Source: Polymyxa betae (Eukaryota > Endomyxa > Phytomyxea > Plasmodiophorida > Plasmodiophoridae). From it: DNA of 64,000 nucleotides. The translations under genes were made by a program, and so were the position numbers. The DNA is taken from assembly GCA_003693705.1 (NCBI GenBank), contig RBZT01000594.1, forward strand, positions 16,968 to 80,967. Reading direction: 5' to 3'. The notes below the pieces were generated by a model. The model made no database searches. It saw nothing but the letters and a program-made list of their open reading frames with translations, and was not told where the DNA came from. Shown here piece after piece: positions 11,462 to 21,234 of the stretch (position 1 is its first letter; each line of letters starts with the position of its first letter).

Positions 11462-13287
11462 CTAAGGTTTCCATAATCCAGCAAATGGATCTGGTGATGT
11501 TGATGATTTCTGGAATTGATTAACATTTGTCGTGGACGGGTTCTGGATTGGATTTGGATTTTGTGCTTGCTGAGCATTACCCATTGGCATCATCGGTTGC
11601 TGACCGTACGGCTGTTGCATGAAGGGGTTACCAGAAGGTGGATATCTGTTTGTAGGTTGTGCATATCCCATGCCCATTGGACCATTATAGGGCATTTGTT
11701 GTTGATAGGCACCAGCTGGCATCGGTTGGCTGTATTGACCGAAAGGATTCGGATGTGCATAACCAAACGGTTGCTGCTGTTGTGCAAACTGTTGCTGTTG
11801 GGCAAACTGTTGCTGTTGAGCAAACGGTTGCTGTGGAACAGTTTGAGAAGGCAGAGGGTGAATCGCGAAATTATTGTTCACAGCAGGAATCCGGTTGGCA
11901 GCTGCAATTTCTGCCAATGTCTTTCCTGGGGCAGCTCCAGTTACTACTTGTTGTTTCTTCGGCGGACCATGAGCGTTCAGATCCGATAAATCAACCAGTT
12001 TCTTATCCACATTCCAGAATCTGATAACATTACAAGTAAGCATTTTGAAAATTAGGGCAAGCGCCATATTACACACCCCTTGTCATTATCATCATCGGAG
12101 CCAATTTCAAGAGCATCATCAAAAGCGAATCCGTCCTGATCAGGACTTCCTTTCGGAGTAGCAGGATCAATAGGTGTTCCATGGAACACTTGGTCTCCCT
12201 AGATTCAAATGTTAACAACGGCCTCATCTCATTTCGTTTGCAGACAGATTCAAACGATAACGCTGGAAAAGGTTGCTGAAAATCATTTGCGTTGGCGAAG
12301 TTCATGTTAGACATCCAATCGGTAGAAGCAGCACTCTGATTCGTAACCAGGTCGATCTCAGTATTTTTCTTTGTAGTGGTCTATCATGAAGTTAAAAAGA
12401 ATACAGAATAAAAATCAGGAAGCTGGCTTACAATTTGAGCGAGTCCTTTTGAAATATGTTCAACATCATCATCGTCTGAAAGAGACGATTCGAAAGAATT
12501 CGGTTTGTCTTTAGCATCTTTCTTTTTCTTGGACTTTTTCTTCTTTTTTAATTCATGATTTGATGGCACCTCCGAGCTATACTTCTTCGTGGATTTCGAA
12601 CGAATCGGCGGCGTTTCACCTATTGGCACGTTCAGTTCGCAGTGCATTATGTAATGAAATAAACCCACCAAAGCCGGTCGGTGAATCCAGAGACGAGTTA
12701 TTAAACGACATAGACGGCTCCTTCAATCGAAGTGGTTTCTGTTGAGGACTGTCTAACTGTGAGCTCTCACTATATTCATCATTGAGCTTAAGCTGATTGC
12801 CATAGCTGCGTTCATAGCGGTCTGCTTTGGTGTTGGCGACGCCGGAATCGCGATCTTTTCTCATTTTTTCAAGTGCGTCTTCATTAACTAATAGCTCCAA
12901 GACAGTTCGGGCTTGATTCCGAACTTCACCACCGACATCTTCATGGTTCCGGTAGAATTTGTATCCGGTTAAACGTTTCACGACGTTCTTCTTGGTACGC
13001 ATATCACGAACGAATCGGTCATCGCCGTGAATCAATAAATATTCGGATAACAGCAGCGATTTCAAGATATGCGATGGCTGATGCAGATCGGTAATGCGCT
13101 TCCAAAGGATGGAGAACATCGAGTTATAGGAGCTTCGATCTCGCGTGTCATGAGCGATCCGAGCCAGCAATCGTTCATCGGCGCCGACAGGGTCGTTGCT
13201 GGTGGCGTCACGGACACGCAGCTGAACGTCGTCGTAATCCATAGCTACCTCCTTGACATTTCGGACGATTTTCTTGACGGTGTCCAT
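11462..13287 (-). CDS. Epsin-like ENTH-domain endocytic adaptor
   Basis: The ENTH domain occupies about residues 1-145 (MDTVKKIVRNVKEVAMDYDD, then RDATSNDP, SYNSMFSILWKR and LLIHGDDRFVRD). It binds phosphoinositide and bends membrane at clathrin-coated pits. Following exons give a lysine-rich stretch, an acidic Ser-Asp stretch and finally a Gln/Pro/Asn-rich tail containing NPFGQ and NPFMQ (EH-domain ligands) and a terminal DPFAGLWKP. This is the usual epsin layout: a folded head and a disordered tail that collects coat proteins. Three or four short introns interrupt the tail between about 12.0 and 12.6 kb. The start is the ATG at 13287. The auxilin-type J protein lies directly upstream on the same strand. 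Confidence 0.88.
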
Positions 13288-13506
13288 ACTGCTTCGACGA
13301 CGTCGAAGACGCTGAGAAGGTAATAGAGTTGTGATGAAGACGAAAGAGAGACCTTCCTCTGGTGATCAGGCTGCGCTTCATGCACTGTTTCACATTTCCA
13401 CTCTAATCAATATCGTTACACACTGTACAGTCATGACAACCCCTATACGTAGGAGGACTCTTCATTCGTCTTTAGCTTCTATCTACTTTGTTAGCTTCTA
13501 AGGCGT

Positions 13507-15272
13507 TCAGAACCGCCTCTCGTTCTGGCTCCTGAACCGGTTGAACGACTCGTTGACGGCCTTGAACGTCTCTTCGGCGCGGAACCGCACTGCTGGCTTG
13601 CTGCTGATATGCTTATCGGGATGGATCTTGAGCAGAGTCCGCTTGTAGGACTTGGTGATCTCTTCAAACGTTGCATTAGCTGATAAATAACAGCTCTGTC
13701 CAGGTACTGCTCTGTTTACAGCATTTAATAGCCATCGAAGGCTACGATTCTTCTTCCAATCTTCCACCTCATCAATAATCTAAGAATGTTAGTTAATCGT
13801 TATCCAGATATCTTCTCTGATTTCAAACCGACCTGAGATCGAAGTTTGTCAACATTATCACGTTCTTGTCGTTCTTTCAATTCGATTTCTTTGATAGCTC
13901 GTATTTCCTGTGCCTTCCTGGTCAAAAGGTGAACAAGCTCACCACGCTCGAGACATTGCATCTCATGATTGTTCACACCCATCGTTCGAAGCTTGTCTTT
14001 TAGCTGACGAATTGGCCATGTAGCATATGGTGCTTCGCCCTGCGTATTATTGCTCACATAGGCCTGTGATGTTCTATCATGTTTTGGCTGCTGCTGCTGT
14101 TGAGGTCTATAATGGCGCCATTGGCTATCAACATCCTTCTGCATTCTCTCCCAGATCTTCTTAGCAGATTGTATCACATCTTCTGTACCTCGTTCCTGCT
14201 TCTGTTGTCGCTTCTTATCACGATCCCCCTTCTTTCTTAGCCGAACTTCCTCCTCGTAGAAGAATCGCTCCATCTTCGATAACGAACTCGTATCGATACA
14301 TTCACCTTCTCTTACGCGAGCTCGTATTTCAGCTTCAACTGCAGCGACTGCCTCCAACTCATTTCTGGCTTTCTCCTGCACCTTCTTAAGCTCCTCTTCT
14401 TGGCGAGATTCACCATGATCGTCTGGATCTCTATACTGATGATAGATCTCTTTCCTGCTATTTTTAGCTGGATCGTCTTCGCCCTTTCTATTCAACGATG
14501 CACTATTCCAGTGTTGTTCATCGCGTCGATTTCTGATCTCCTCCTGGACGACTTTTTCAACATCATGATTTCTATCTTCGTTATCGATATTCTTCTGCGA
14601 TCGTGGATATGATTGTTTCTGATGGCGAATTTCCTCGAACTTCTTTCGATCCGATGCCGTAGTTCTGACGGCATGCTTTGAAGGCTGGCACGCGTCATTA
14701 GAACGCCGAATCGGAACGGACCCGGCCGAAGCCGCTGCCGATCTGGTATCAGCAGCCAGACGTTTGAGGCGCTCTTTCAAAGAGCCATTATTGCGATTTC
14801 GTTCCGCTGCCGCCGTTGACTGCGGTGCTGTGCGACGCCCTTCACTATGCTTTTCCATGGCTTTACGTAAAAGGCGGTCGACTCGAGTAGCAGACGATTC
14901 CGCCGCGATCCGATGTCGTTTCGGAATCGCCAGAAAGTCGTCGCCTGCATTGAAACGATCCGAAGGAAGCGAATCCGGGAAGCTGTCGAAGGCACCCCAT
15001 CGACGCTGGCTTTTGGCGCGGATGGAATCTGCTCGGTTTTTCGCCTTTGTATATCGTCGTCGCCATTCGTTAACAACTCGACGGTATTGTATGGGAGATG
15101 CACGATCTGGGGGCGGAACCGACATGATCGGTGGCAACATCATATATCTGGCACGGCTCTCTTGATTTTCCAGTATGTACGCGCAACCGATCCGAAATCC
15201 AAAATCATTTTCCAGAAATAGGGCTACTTCGGCGCTGATATTTTTAGTATCACGTGGAAGAATTAGTCTCAT
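13507..15272 (-). CDS. Auxilin-like protein with C-terminal J domain
   Basis: A long, charged, Arg/Lys/Glu-rich and probably largely disordered N-terminal region is followed by a J domain. An intron of about 50 bp near 13.78-13.83 kb joins NVDKLRSQ to IIDEVEDWKKNRSLRWLL. The J domain holds FEEITKSYKRTLLKIHPDKH with an intact HPD loop, then RFRAEETFKAVNESFNRF. A J domain at the extreme C-terminus with this helix pattern is typical of auxilin/GAK, which recruit Hsc70 to uncoat clathrin vesicles. No PTEN-like or kinase domain is present, as in short protist and plant auxilins. The start is the first ATG (15272, MRLILPRDTKN); a later Met (MMLPPIMS) is possible. Confidence 0.75.
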
Positions 15273-15676
15273 AATTAATGAAGCGCTGCAGGTTCTACCC
15301 GATTCGAAAGGAAAGCTCTTACTGTGCAATCCGATTGACAGCGGTATCCTACTCGCATGTTTCCAAACAGGAAGCGAACTCGTTCGCTATCTATGCATGG
15401 ATGATTGCAAACAGACAAAGTTTCAAAGAAACCTTGTTTAGGAGTTCGTCGAAGGAAATGAAAACCGTCCAAAACTTGCAAGTTCGCTTATGGCTCTCCC
15501 TTGCTGATGGCATCTAAAAAGGGATAAACGAAAAATCGGACGATCGCGTTGTGTTGCACTGGCACTTCTGCGGTGCTTTCCAAATTAGTTCTCAAGACAT
15601 GATTTATCTGATTTTTTTTTCTAAAATATGGATCCAAATGATCCGATACGAATTGTTGAGTTGTGTTTGAGTTCAA

Positions 15677-15997
15677 TTAGAGCTCCAAAATATGATGGAA
15701 AGCAGAGTTGACGAGAGGCAGGGCGCTGAAACGAGTCGTTCGCGCCAGATTGATGCATCTGATCCCATGCGACAATGTTGTCATTGGGAATCGCTCATAA
15801 GACCTCGACATGGCGGTAATCGTGAGGTCGGTGCCGAATATGCAACTGGACTGTGTTTGCGGGACGTCGTCGAAGATGGCGAAGGGACGACTGGGCGGGT
15901 ATTCGGCTGTGCTCGCGTGTCGCTGAATTCGACGGAATCTGGAGATGGTGACTGCCATTTCAGATTGTGTGAGCCCAGACTCTTGAATGTAATACAT
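15677..15997 (-). CDS. Possible small protein, unknown
   Basis: A 106-codon frame beginning MYYIQESGLTQSEMAVTISR, with Arg-rich early residues and a hydrophobic end. A frame of 119 codons overlaps it on the other strand, so it may not be coding at all. A TATA-like tataaat lies a few bases upstream of its ATG. No family was recognised. Listed only because it is the best frame in an otherwise empty kilobase. Confidence 0.2.
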   Translation of the reverse strand: MYYIQESGLTQSEMAVTISRFRRIQRHASTAEYPPSRPFAIFDDVPQTQSSCIFGTDLTITAMSRSYERFPMTTLSHGIRCINLARTTRFSALPLVNSAFHHILEL

Positions 15998-16126
15998 TTA
16001 TACAGCAGCAATATTCCATCATGTATGGTGACCTATGTGACAAGCTTATAAGGAGTTGAGTGGACAGGCAAATGAGGCGATTCAGAAACTGATAGTCGCC
16101 TTGGTTTGATAATGGATGACGCAATC

Positions 16127-16142
16127 AAACCCTAACCCTAAA
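16127..16142. repeat. Telomere-like patch (CCCTAACCCTAAA)
   Basis: Two adjoining CCCTAA units upstream of the actin-related gene, with no gene across it. It is short enough to be chance alone, but it belongs to a set with the telomere-like introns at 16.75, 52.12 and 54.58 kb. Confidence 0.5.
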
Positions 16143-16292
16143 GCATCAAGGCACATGACATTGATTTGGACTCAGTGGAATCTGTGAATACGAAAACGAA
16201 CCATCCTATCTGCATTGGCCGTACTGGTCCATCATCATCATCATGATGGCAGGCGATGGTTCTGGTCCAGGTCGTCACAGACCGATCTCGTC

Positions 16293-17544
16293 ATGCCGGA
16301 CGATGTGCTCGTTATCGATCTTGGGAGCGGGGTGGTGAAGGCTGGCTGGGCCGGCGAGGATCAGCCGCGCTCGACTCAGCCCATGGCGGTGGCTCGCGTG
16401 CGTCGGGCGTCGGCAGCCCCGACCTCGAATGACGATCTGTTGACGGGCAACGACGCCATCCGATCGGTTGCCGATCATAGCCACGCCCTTGAGCTCATGT
16501 CACCTCTGGATCGCGGCGAGATCGTTGAATGGAACGCCGTCCAGCAGACTTTCGCCTCGATCTACGCTCACGATCTCGGCGGTGTTGATAGCTCTGCCTA
16601 TCCCGTCCTGATCACAGAATCACCATTCGCCAGTCCCAAGCAGCGAGAGAAGCTCGCCGATCTCCTGTTCCGGCACTTTCGTGCTCCCGCCATCCTCATC
16701 TATAATGCCGCCGTCCTGTCCCTCTGTATGGAAATGTGTCTTTTTAGTCAAATCCCCTAAAACCCTAATCGTGTAGTCTCATCCGGGTACGAGCCCCTGT
16801 CGGTTGGCGTCTGATGCTGATTGTTACAGATTGACGACGGGATTGGTGGTAGAATCGGGTGAGAGCAGCACCTATACTGTCCCTATATTTGAAGGTATCT
16901 TGAGAGACCTTAAAGCCACATCATCATAACCCTGAATCAGGTTATCCATTACGTCATGGGATCGATTCAATGGCGATCAGCGGTGTCGAGCTCACCCATC
17001 ACATGACGGCAGCGCTACAGAAGCCCGACCTGCGTCTGGACGTAGCGCGTGACATCAAGGAACGATTCGCAGCAGTCCGCGGCAACCAACATCACGTACT
17101 GGACCCGGTCCAGTACGAACTCCCAGATGGTAGATAGACAGACAGGGCGACGATATCTGACGATCTGTAGGGACGATGTTATCGATTCCGAACGAGGTCA
17201 GATATTCGACAGGTGAGATGCTGTTCCAGCAAGGCCTGCCGGATGTCGTGTTCAGATCTCTGGCGAAATGCGACTCGAACCTGCAGACGGCGATGCTGAG
17301 CCGGATCGTAACGGCGGGCGGTTCGACGTTGATGAGAGGATTCCATGATCGGTTCACGAGCGAGATTGAGACACGAGCTCATGAACTGTATCCAGGAGCA
17401 CAAGCAGCGGTCTTTGGGAAAAGGAAACATGCAGCATGGATGGGAGGATCTATGCTGGCATCACTCAGCACATTTACAGATCTGAAAATCACGCGACAGG
17501 AATTTGAAGATGGGGACGATATCGTTCATAAGAAGTATTTTTAA
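16293..17544 (+). CDS. Actin-related protein (divergent)
   Basis: The start is the ATG at 16293, placing VIDLGSGVVKAGWAGED at the N-terminus as in actins (phosphate-1 loop intact). Five exons are needed. Introns 16726-16776 (51 bp) and 16787-16829 (43 bp) flank a 10-nt microexon that restores SLFSSGLTTGLVVESGESS. Two further introns follow, after PIFEG and after ELPDG. The second phosphate loop, DSGDG in actin, reads ESGES, so both acidic positions are Glu and ATP handling may differ. Conserved later motifs are YELPDG, TAGGSTLMRGF, AAWMGGSMLASL and a C-terminal VHKKYF resembling actin's end. An Arp1-like or highly divergent actin is possible; I cannot assign the subfamily. Confidence 0.85.
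16754..16768 (+). repeat. Telomere-like units inside intron 1 of the actin-related gene
   Basis: The sequence CCCCTAAAACCCTAA sits inside the 51-bp intron 16726-16776, making up about a third of it, on the same strand as the two other telomere-like introns in the window. Confidence 0.6.
16777..16786 (+). other. 10-nt internal microexon of the actin-related gene
   Basis: The bases TCTCATCCGG are flanked by an upstream ...GTGTAG acceptor and a downstream GTACGAG donor. Together with neighbouring split codons they encode FSSG, which fills the conserved actin position SLYASG. Without it the reading frame and this motif are lost, so the microexon is well supported by protein conservation. Confidence 0.75.
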
Positions 17545-17996
17545 CATATCCGAAAACAAATCGATATATTCTGACATACAGACAACCAATGCCTGAAATA
17601 CATGCAAATCTTTATTTTTTAGATGAAAGCTACTCTTGTTTCATTAACCGCAAATTAGTCCTAGATCCAGTTCGTGATTTTCTACGCCCCAACAAGAGCC
17701 CTCCATTCCCGAAAGACGAATCCAGAGCGATGTTCAAAGTCAAAAGCAAAAACTACGAACATCACTGCGAAATCGCAGGCCAATGAAGCCCTGCAACCGA
17801 ACAAGCAATCTTAATCCGGATCCCAATGGGGCTTCAAGAGGTATCCTCTCACAATGCACTTCATTGGGATTCGAACAGATACACGATTTATTGTTGAACA
17901 ACAACGCCAGACGACATTTACTGAGAAGCCAGAGAGACCAACTCCTTCTTCTTTTCACCTGAGCAACCACACAATCAGACCAGTACGACCGCAGAT
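17545..17996. other. Convergent intergenic stretch, no gene seen
   Basis: 3' flank of the actin-related gene (+) and of the eL8 gene (-). It holds a 65-codon open frame without family resemblance and one CCAGTACG octamer (17980-17987). Confidence 0.4.
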
Positions 17997-18758
17997 TCAG
18001 CAATATCGGTTACGTTCGAGCTTGTTGAGCTTAGCGGTGGCTTTAACACCGAGGTGGTGCTTGCCCCATTTACGGAACGAATCGGTGTTGTTGTTGAACT
18101 TCTCCAAGCAGGATCGGGTCAGCTGATCCAGAGCGCCGACGTCCTCTTTGCGAACATCGGTAACGGCCAGGCAGGTGGCGGTCTTCTGGTGGACCAGCAT
18201 TCCCAATCGAGCCATTCCCTTAACAATACAGTAGGGGATGTTCTTAGCACGGCACAAGGCGGGCAACCAGATGACGAGCTCGATGGGGTCAACATCGTGA
18301 GCGATCACGACGAGCTTAGCCTTGTTCTTCTCGATCAGAGACGTAACATGGTTCAGACCGAACTTGATGAATTTCGGCTTCTTGGATTCAGCGTTGACAC
18401 CGGCAGCGACCTTCTCGGCGACGGCTTTGAGACGCTGACGCTTCTCCGGGCGAGTCTCAGGGCGGTACTTGGACAGAAGCTTGAAGAGGGTGGTGGCCCC
18501 AGCCTTGTCCATGGTGTTGGTGAAGTGGTTCACAGAAGGAGGAGCTTTCAATCGCTGCTTCAGGATAGCACGCTGACGCTGGATACGGATGTATCGGGGC
18601 CATTTCACATAGCGACCAAGATCACGCTTTGGCTTCAGATCACCACCAATACGGAATTGACGAGGACGAGAGATGAACAGGTGAGAGTGCTGCTCATGGA
18701 AGGTGGATGGAGCCGGGGCGGAAGCGGAAGCGCCGGTGCTCTTCTTGGCCTGGGACAT
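17997..18758 (-). CDS. RPL7A: 60S ribosomal protein eL8 (L7a)
   Basis: Component of the large ribosomal subunit. The start is the ATG at 18758 (MSQAKKSTGASASAPAPSTF); an open upstream extension is not expected for this family. The body shows RQFRIGGDLKPKRDLGRYVK, WPRYIRIQRQRAILKQRLK and, in the L7Ae-type fold, LVVIAHDVDPIELVIWLPAL and KNIPYCIVKGMARLGMLVHQ, all diagnostic. Length is about 253 residues, close to the family norm. It has no intron. The promoter region is shared with the divergent NOP16 gene 230 bp away, linking a ribosomal protein to a ribosome assembly factor. Confidence 0.96.
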   Translation of the reverse strand: MSQAKKSTGASASAPAPSTFHEQHSHLFISRPRQFRIGGDLKPKRDLGRYVKWPRYIRIQRQRAILKQRLKAPPSVNHFTNTMDKAGATTLFKLLSKYRPETRPEKRQRLKAVAEKVAAGVNAESKKPKFIKFGLNHVTSLIEKNKAKLVVIAHDVDPIELVIWLPALCRAKNIPYCIVKGMARLGMLVHQKTATCLAVTDVRKEDVGALDQLTRSCLEKFNNNTDSFRKWGKHHLGVKATAKLNKLERNRYC

Positions 18759-18988
18759 GATGACAAACGGGGTGTGAAGACAACGATGGGGCCGGGATTC
18801 GAGAGACGCAGTCCGCCACGGACTCAATCCAGAATATATGAGATCGCGCTAAACCTTGTCTGCATCCACCGAAACACGATTTAAAAAATCCGCCTTTGTG
18901 TAGGAAAAAAACAGAATTTTTTTTCTGCGCGACTGACCCACCACGGACTTTTCTCACGAGGAAATCGTCGTGTTTTTTCAGTTAAATC
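18759..18988. promoter_or_regulatory. Probable bidirectional promoter of eL8 and NOP16
   Basis: 230 bp between the divergent starts of eL8 (-) and NOP16 (+), two genes of ribosome production that would profit from co-regulation. It contains T-rich runs near the NOP16 start. No named motif was recognised; the call rests on geometry. Confidence 0.5.
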
Positions 18989-19528
18989 ATGGCGAAAAAG
19001 AGCAGCAGGAGAGCACGTCTGGGCGCAGCTTCGACGGCGAACAGGCGGAATCGTCTAAAGCGGAAGCTGAAGAAGAGCGAAGACGCGCGTCCGCTTCTAT
19101 GTGGCTCCTTGATTGTGCAGAATTGGGACAAGAACCTGAGCCTGGCTGAGAACTACAAACGGCTCGGATTATGCCAGGACCCAAACAAAGATTCGCTGCT
19201 GAAAATCGCCCGGAATCAGAAGAAGAAACTTTCTCAGCCCGTAGACGAAGCCATGACTGACGAATCATCATCGGATGAGGAAACGTCGGAAGAAGCCAAC
19301 CCGATCAAAGCGAAATTGCAAGAGATGGCCGCGAATCCTCCCAAATTAGTCAGTACGATGCCGAAATCAATGCCAATCCAGGAGCAATCCATGATGGCGG
19401 CGCTGGTGAAGAAATACGGCGATAACGTGGAGGCAATGTCTCGCGATATTAAGCTGAACAGACTCCAGAAGACGAGCGCCCAGCTGCGATCTCGTCTGCA
19501 GCTCTATCAACAGCTTCAATCCCTCTAA
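18989..19528 (+). CDS. NOP16: NOP16-like ribosome biogenesis protein
   Basis: A 179-residue single-exon protein with a basic nucleolar-type N-terminus (MAKKSSRRARLGAAS). It contains the NOP16 hallmarks IVQNWDKNLSLAENYKRLGL near residue 45 and KKYGDNVEAMSRDIKLNRLQ near residue 145, plus an acidic Ser/Asp/Glu stretch between them. NOP16 is a nucleolar factor in 60S subunit assembly. Its divergent neighbour is the 60S protein eL8. Confidence 0.85.
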   Translation: MAKKSSRRARLGAASTANRRNRLKRKLKKSEDARPLLCGSLIVQNWDKNLSLAENYKRLGLCQDPNKDSLLKIARNQKKKLSQPVDEAMTDESSSDEETSEEANPIKAKLQEMAANPPKLVSTMPKSMPIQEQSMMAALVKKYGDNVEAMSRDIKLNRLQKTSAQLRSRLQLYQQLQSL

Positions 19529-19710
19529 TTATGTAAACGCGCGCTCCGTCGTCGCCGCCATTTGTGCATCTTGTGAACAATGTTTATTGTGTCAATGGCG
19601 GCTCATATAGATCAACAGAGACGGACGAAACTGTCGCGCTGCTTCCGGCATACAGTTCCCCAGCAAACTGAGCAGCGAAACAGTAGTGTTTTGGAGACAA
19701 TTTGGGGCAA

Positions 19711-20795
19711 TTACAGGAAATATTCGGGTACAGGTTTTTTGACAGGAATACCCCTAACTTCGGGTGGCGCCGCATCGAAGATCTTGAACTGCGCCTTGCG
19801 ATGTTCGTCGAGCTCGAGAATGGCGGCGACATTGCCGCATCGGTAGCAGTAGTTGGGCGCCGACCAAACAGTTACGAGCGTCGAATCGAACATGTATTTG
19901 TAGCCCTCCATGACGAGCTGATGCGCACGACAGATCAGATCGATACCGTTTGTATAGTTGAATTGTTTGACGACGCTGCCGCCGAATAGGTAGCCGGCAC
20001 CACGAGGTGATAGGCCCCAGCCTTCAATATCTTCTGGATCCGACCACATTAGATCACACATTGCTCCATCATGGGGAACCTAACAAGCACCAGCTTAATT
20101 CACGGCTAACAACCGACATATGAAATTTGCAATCTCGAAAAGTCAAAGGAATCTTGAGTACAAGAAATTTGAAAGATTTAAAGCAATGTGTCGTACTTCC
20201 TGCTTGCGGTCCAGAAGGCGAATCTGATCGAGTGTGTTAACAGATGGAGATAGACCACCATGAACACAGAAGATGCGATCTTCAACGAGAGCAGACAGCG
20301 ATAGATAGTCGAAGATCTCGGTACAGTATCGCCAGACGTTAACGCTACCATACTTCCTCAAGCATTCGTCATAGAAACCGTAGACCTGGGTGATTTGACG
20401 AGATTCATGATTGCCACGAATCAGCGTGATTCTATCAGGATGACGAGCTTTTAACGCCAATAGCAATTGAAACGTCTCGACCGAATAAAACCCTCGGTCG
20501 ACGAAATCGCCCATGAAGAGGTAATTCGTATCGGGTACGTCAGAGCCGACCTGCCAAGAGTTGTAAGAAACAGAGAAATGTTTTCACTTTGTGCATAAAT
20601 TACTTTGAAAAGCTCTTTAAGATCATAAAATTGTCCATGAATATCACCACAGATGGTGACCGGGCAGTCGATACGCTGCACGTTCGACTCCTCCATCAGA
20701 ATCTCCATGACACGTTCGCAGAGCTCCTTGACCTCCGACTCCTTTAAATATTCGCATCGTCGTAGACGCTCAATCTGGGCGTCCAGGGACGACAT
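19711..20795 (-). CDS. PPP4C: Serine/threonine protein phosphatase 4 catalytic subunit
   Basis: PP2A-family metallophosphatase. The start is the ATG at 20795 ([20 protein letters not shown]), which matches PP4 rather than PP2A or PP6. Metal and catalytic motifs are intact: [24 protein letters not shown] and the later [10 protein letters not shown] and [11 protein letters not shown]. The C-terminus EYFL carries the Leu that is carboxymethylated in this family. Two introns: one after LKELFK (about 20554-20604) and one after DRKQE (about 20078-20190). PP4 works in DNA-damage recovery, centrosome function and splicing; the RAD1 clamp gene is elsewhere in the window but not adjacent. Confidence 0.96.
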
Positions 20796-21234
20796 GGTCG
20801 GTTAGGCGGCGACGGTGTTGGTCGGTTGTCGCTTGGTCTCCGCTTCCGACAGTCGAATAAAAACAACAAATCAAAAAGTGATTTTATGTGCGACTGGGGT
20901 GGCGCAGCCTCATTGAGTGAGAGCGCGACCTGCAGAACGCGGCCTCTTCCTCTTCTTGATAGACGCATCCAGGGTGTCTCCATCGACTCATTGTGAATTC
21001 TAAAAGGCGATTCGCAATTGTCGTGTATCTGGGTTGTCTTGAATCCCGGTAGAATGTCGGTGATTTACGACGCCAACATCACACGTAGATTGATTGAAGG
21101 ACCGCGAGACACTGCCGGCTGAGTAATGTCGTCTGTGTAAAGGCGTCCTCCTATATTCCGAATACAGCACATATACACATTGTTGTTTATCTTTATTTAC
21201 AGAGCTGCACCAGTACAATGTTTGCTTCTCAATA
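20796..21234. other. Intergenic stretch, no gene seen
   Basis: Upstream of PP4 and downstream of the RRM-like gene, both on the minus strand. The short open frames here have no family features. Confidence 0.4.

Larger units (their letters stand above)
15273..16292. other. 1-kb stretch with no recognised gene
   Basis: Divergent space between the auxilin-like gene (-) and the actin-related gene (+). It holds short open frames on both strands, of which only the one at 15677-15997 (-) is listed, and a telomere-like patch at 16127-16142. The rest shows nothing I can identify. Confidence 0.4.

Noticed and set aside
17864-17884. tRNA T-arm-like sequence on the minus strand (GTTCGAATCCC)
   Set aside because: Neighbouring bases do not form the T stem, and no acceptor or anticodon arms can be folded around it.
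18054-18884. 276-codon open frame on the plus strand
   Set aside because: It is the antisense shadow of the eL8 gene, whose protein is unmistakable; GC-rich codon third positions keep the opposite frame open.
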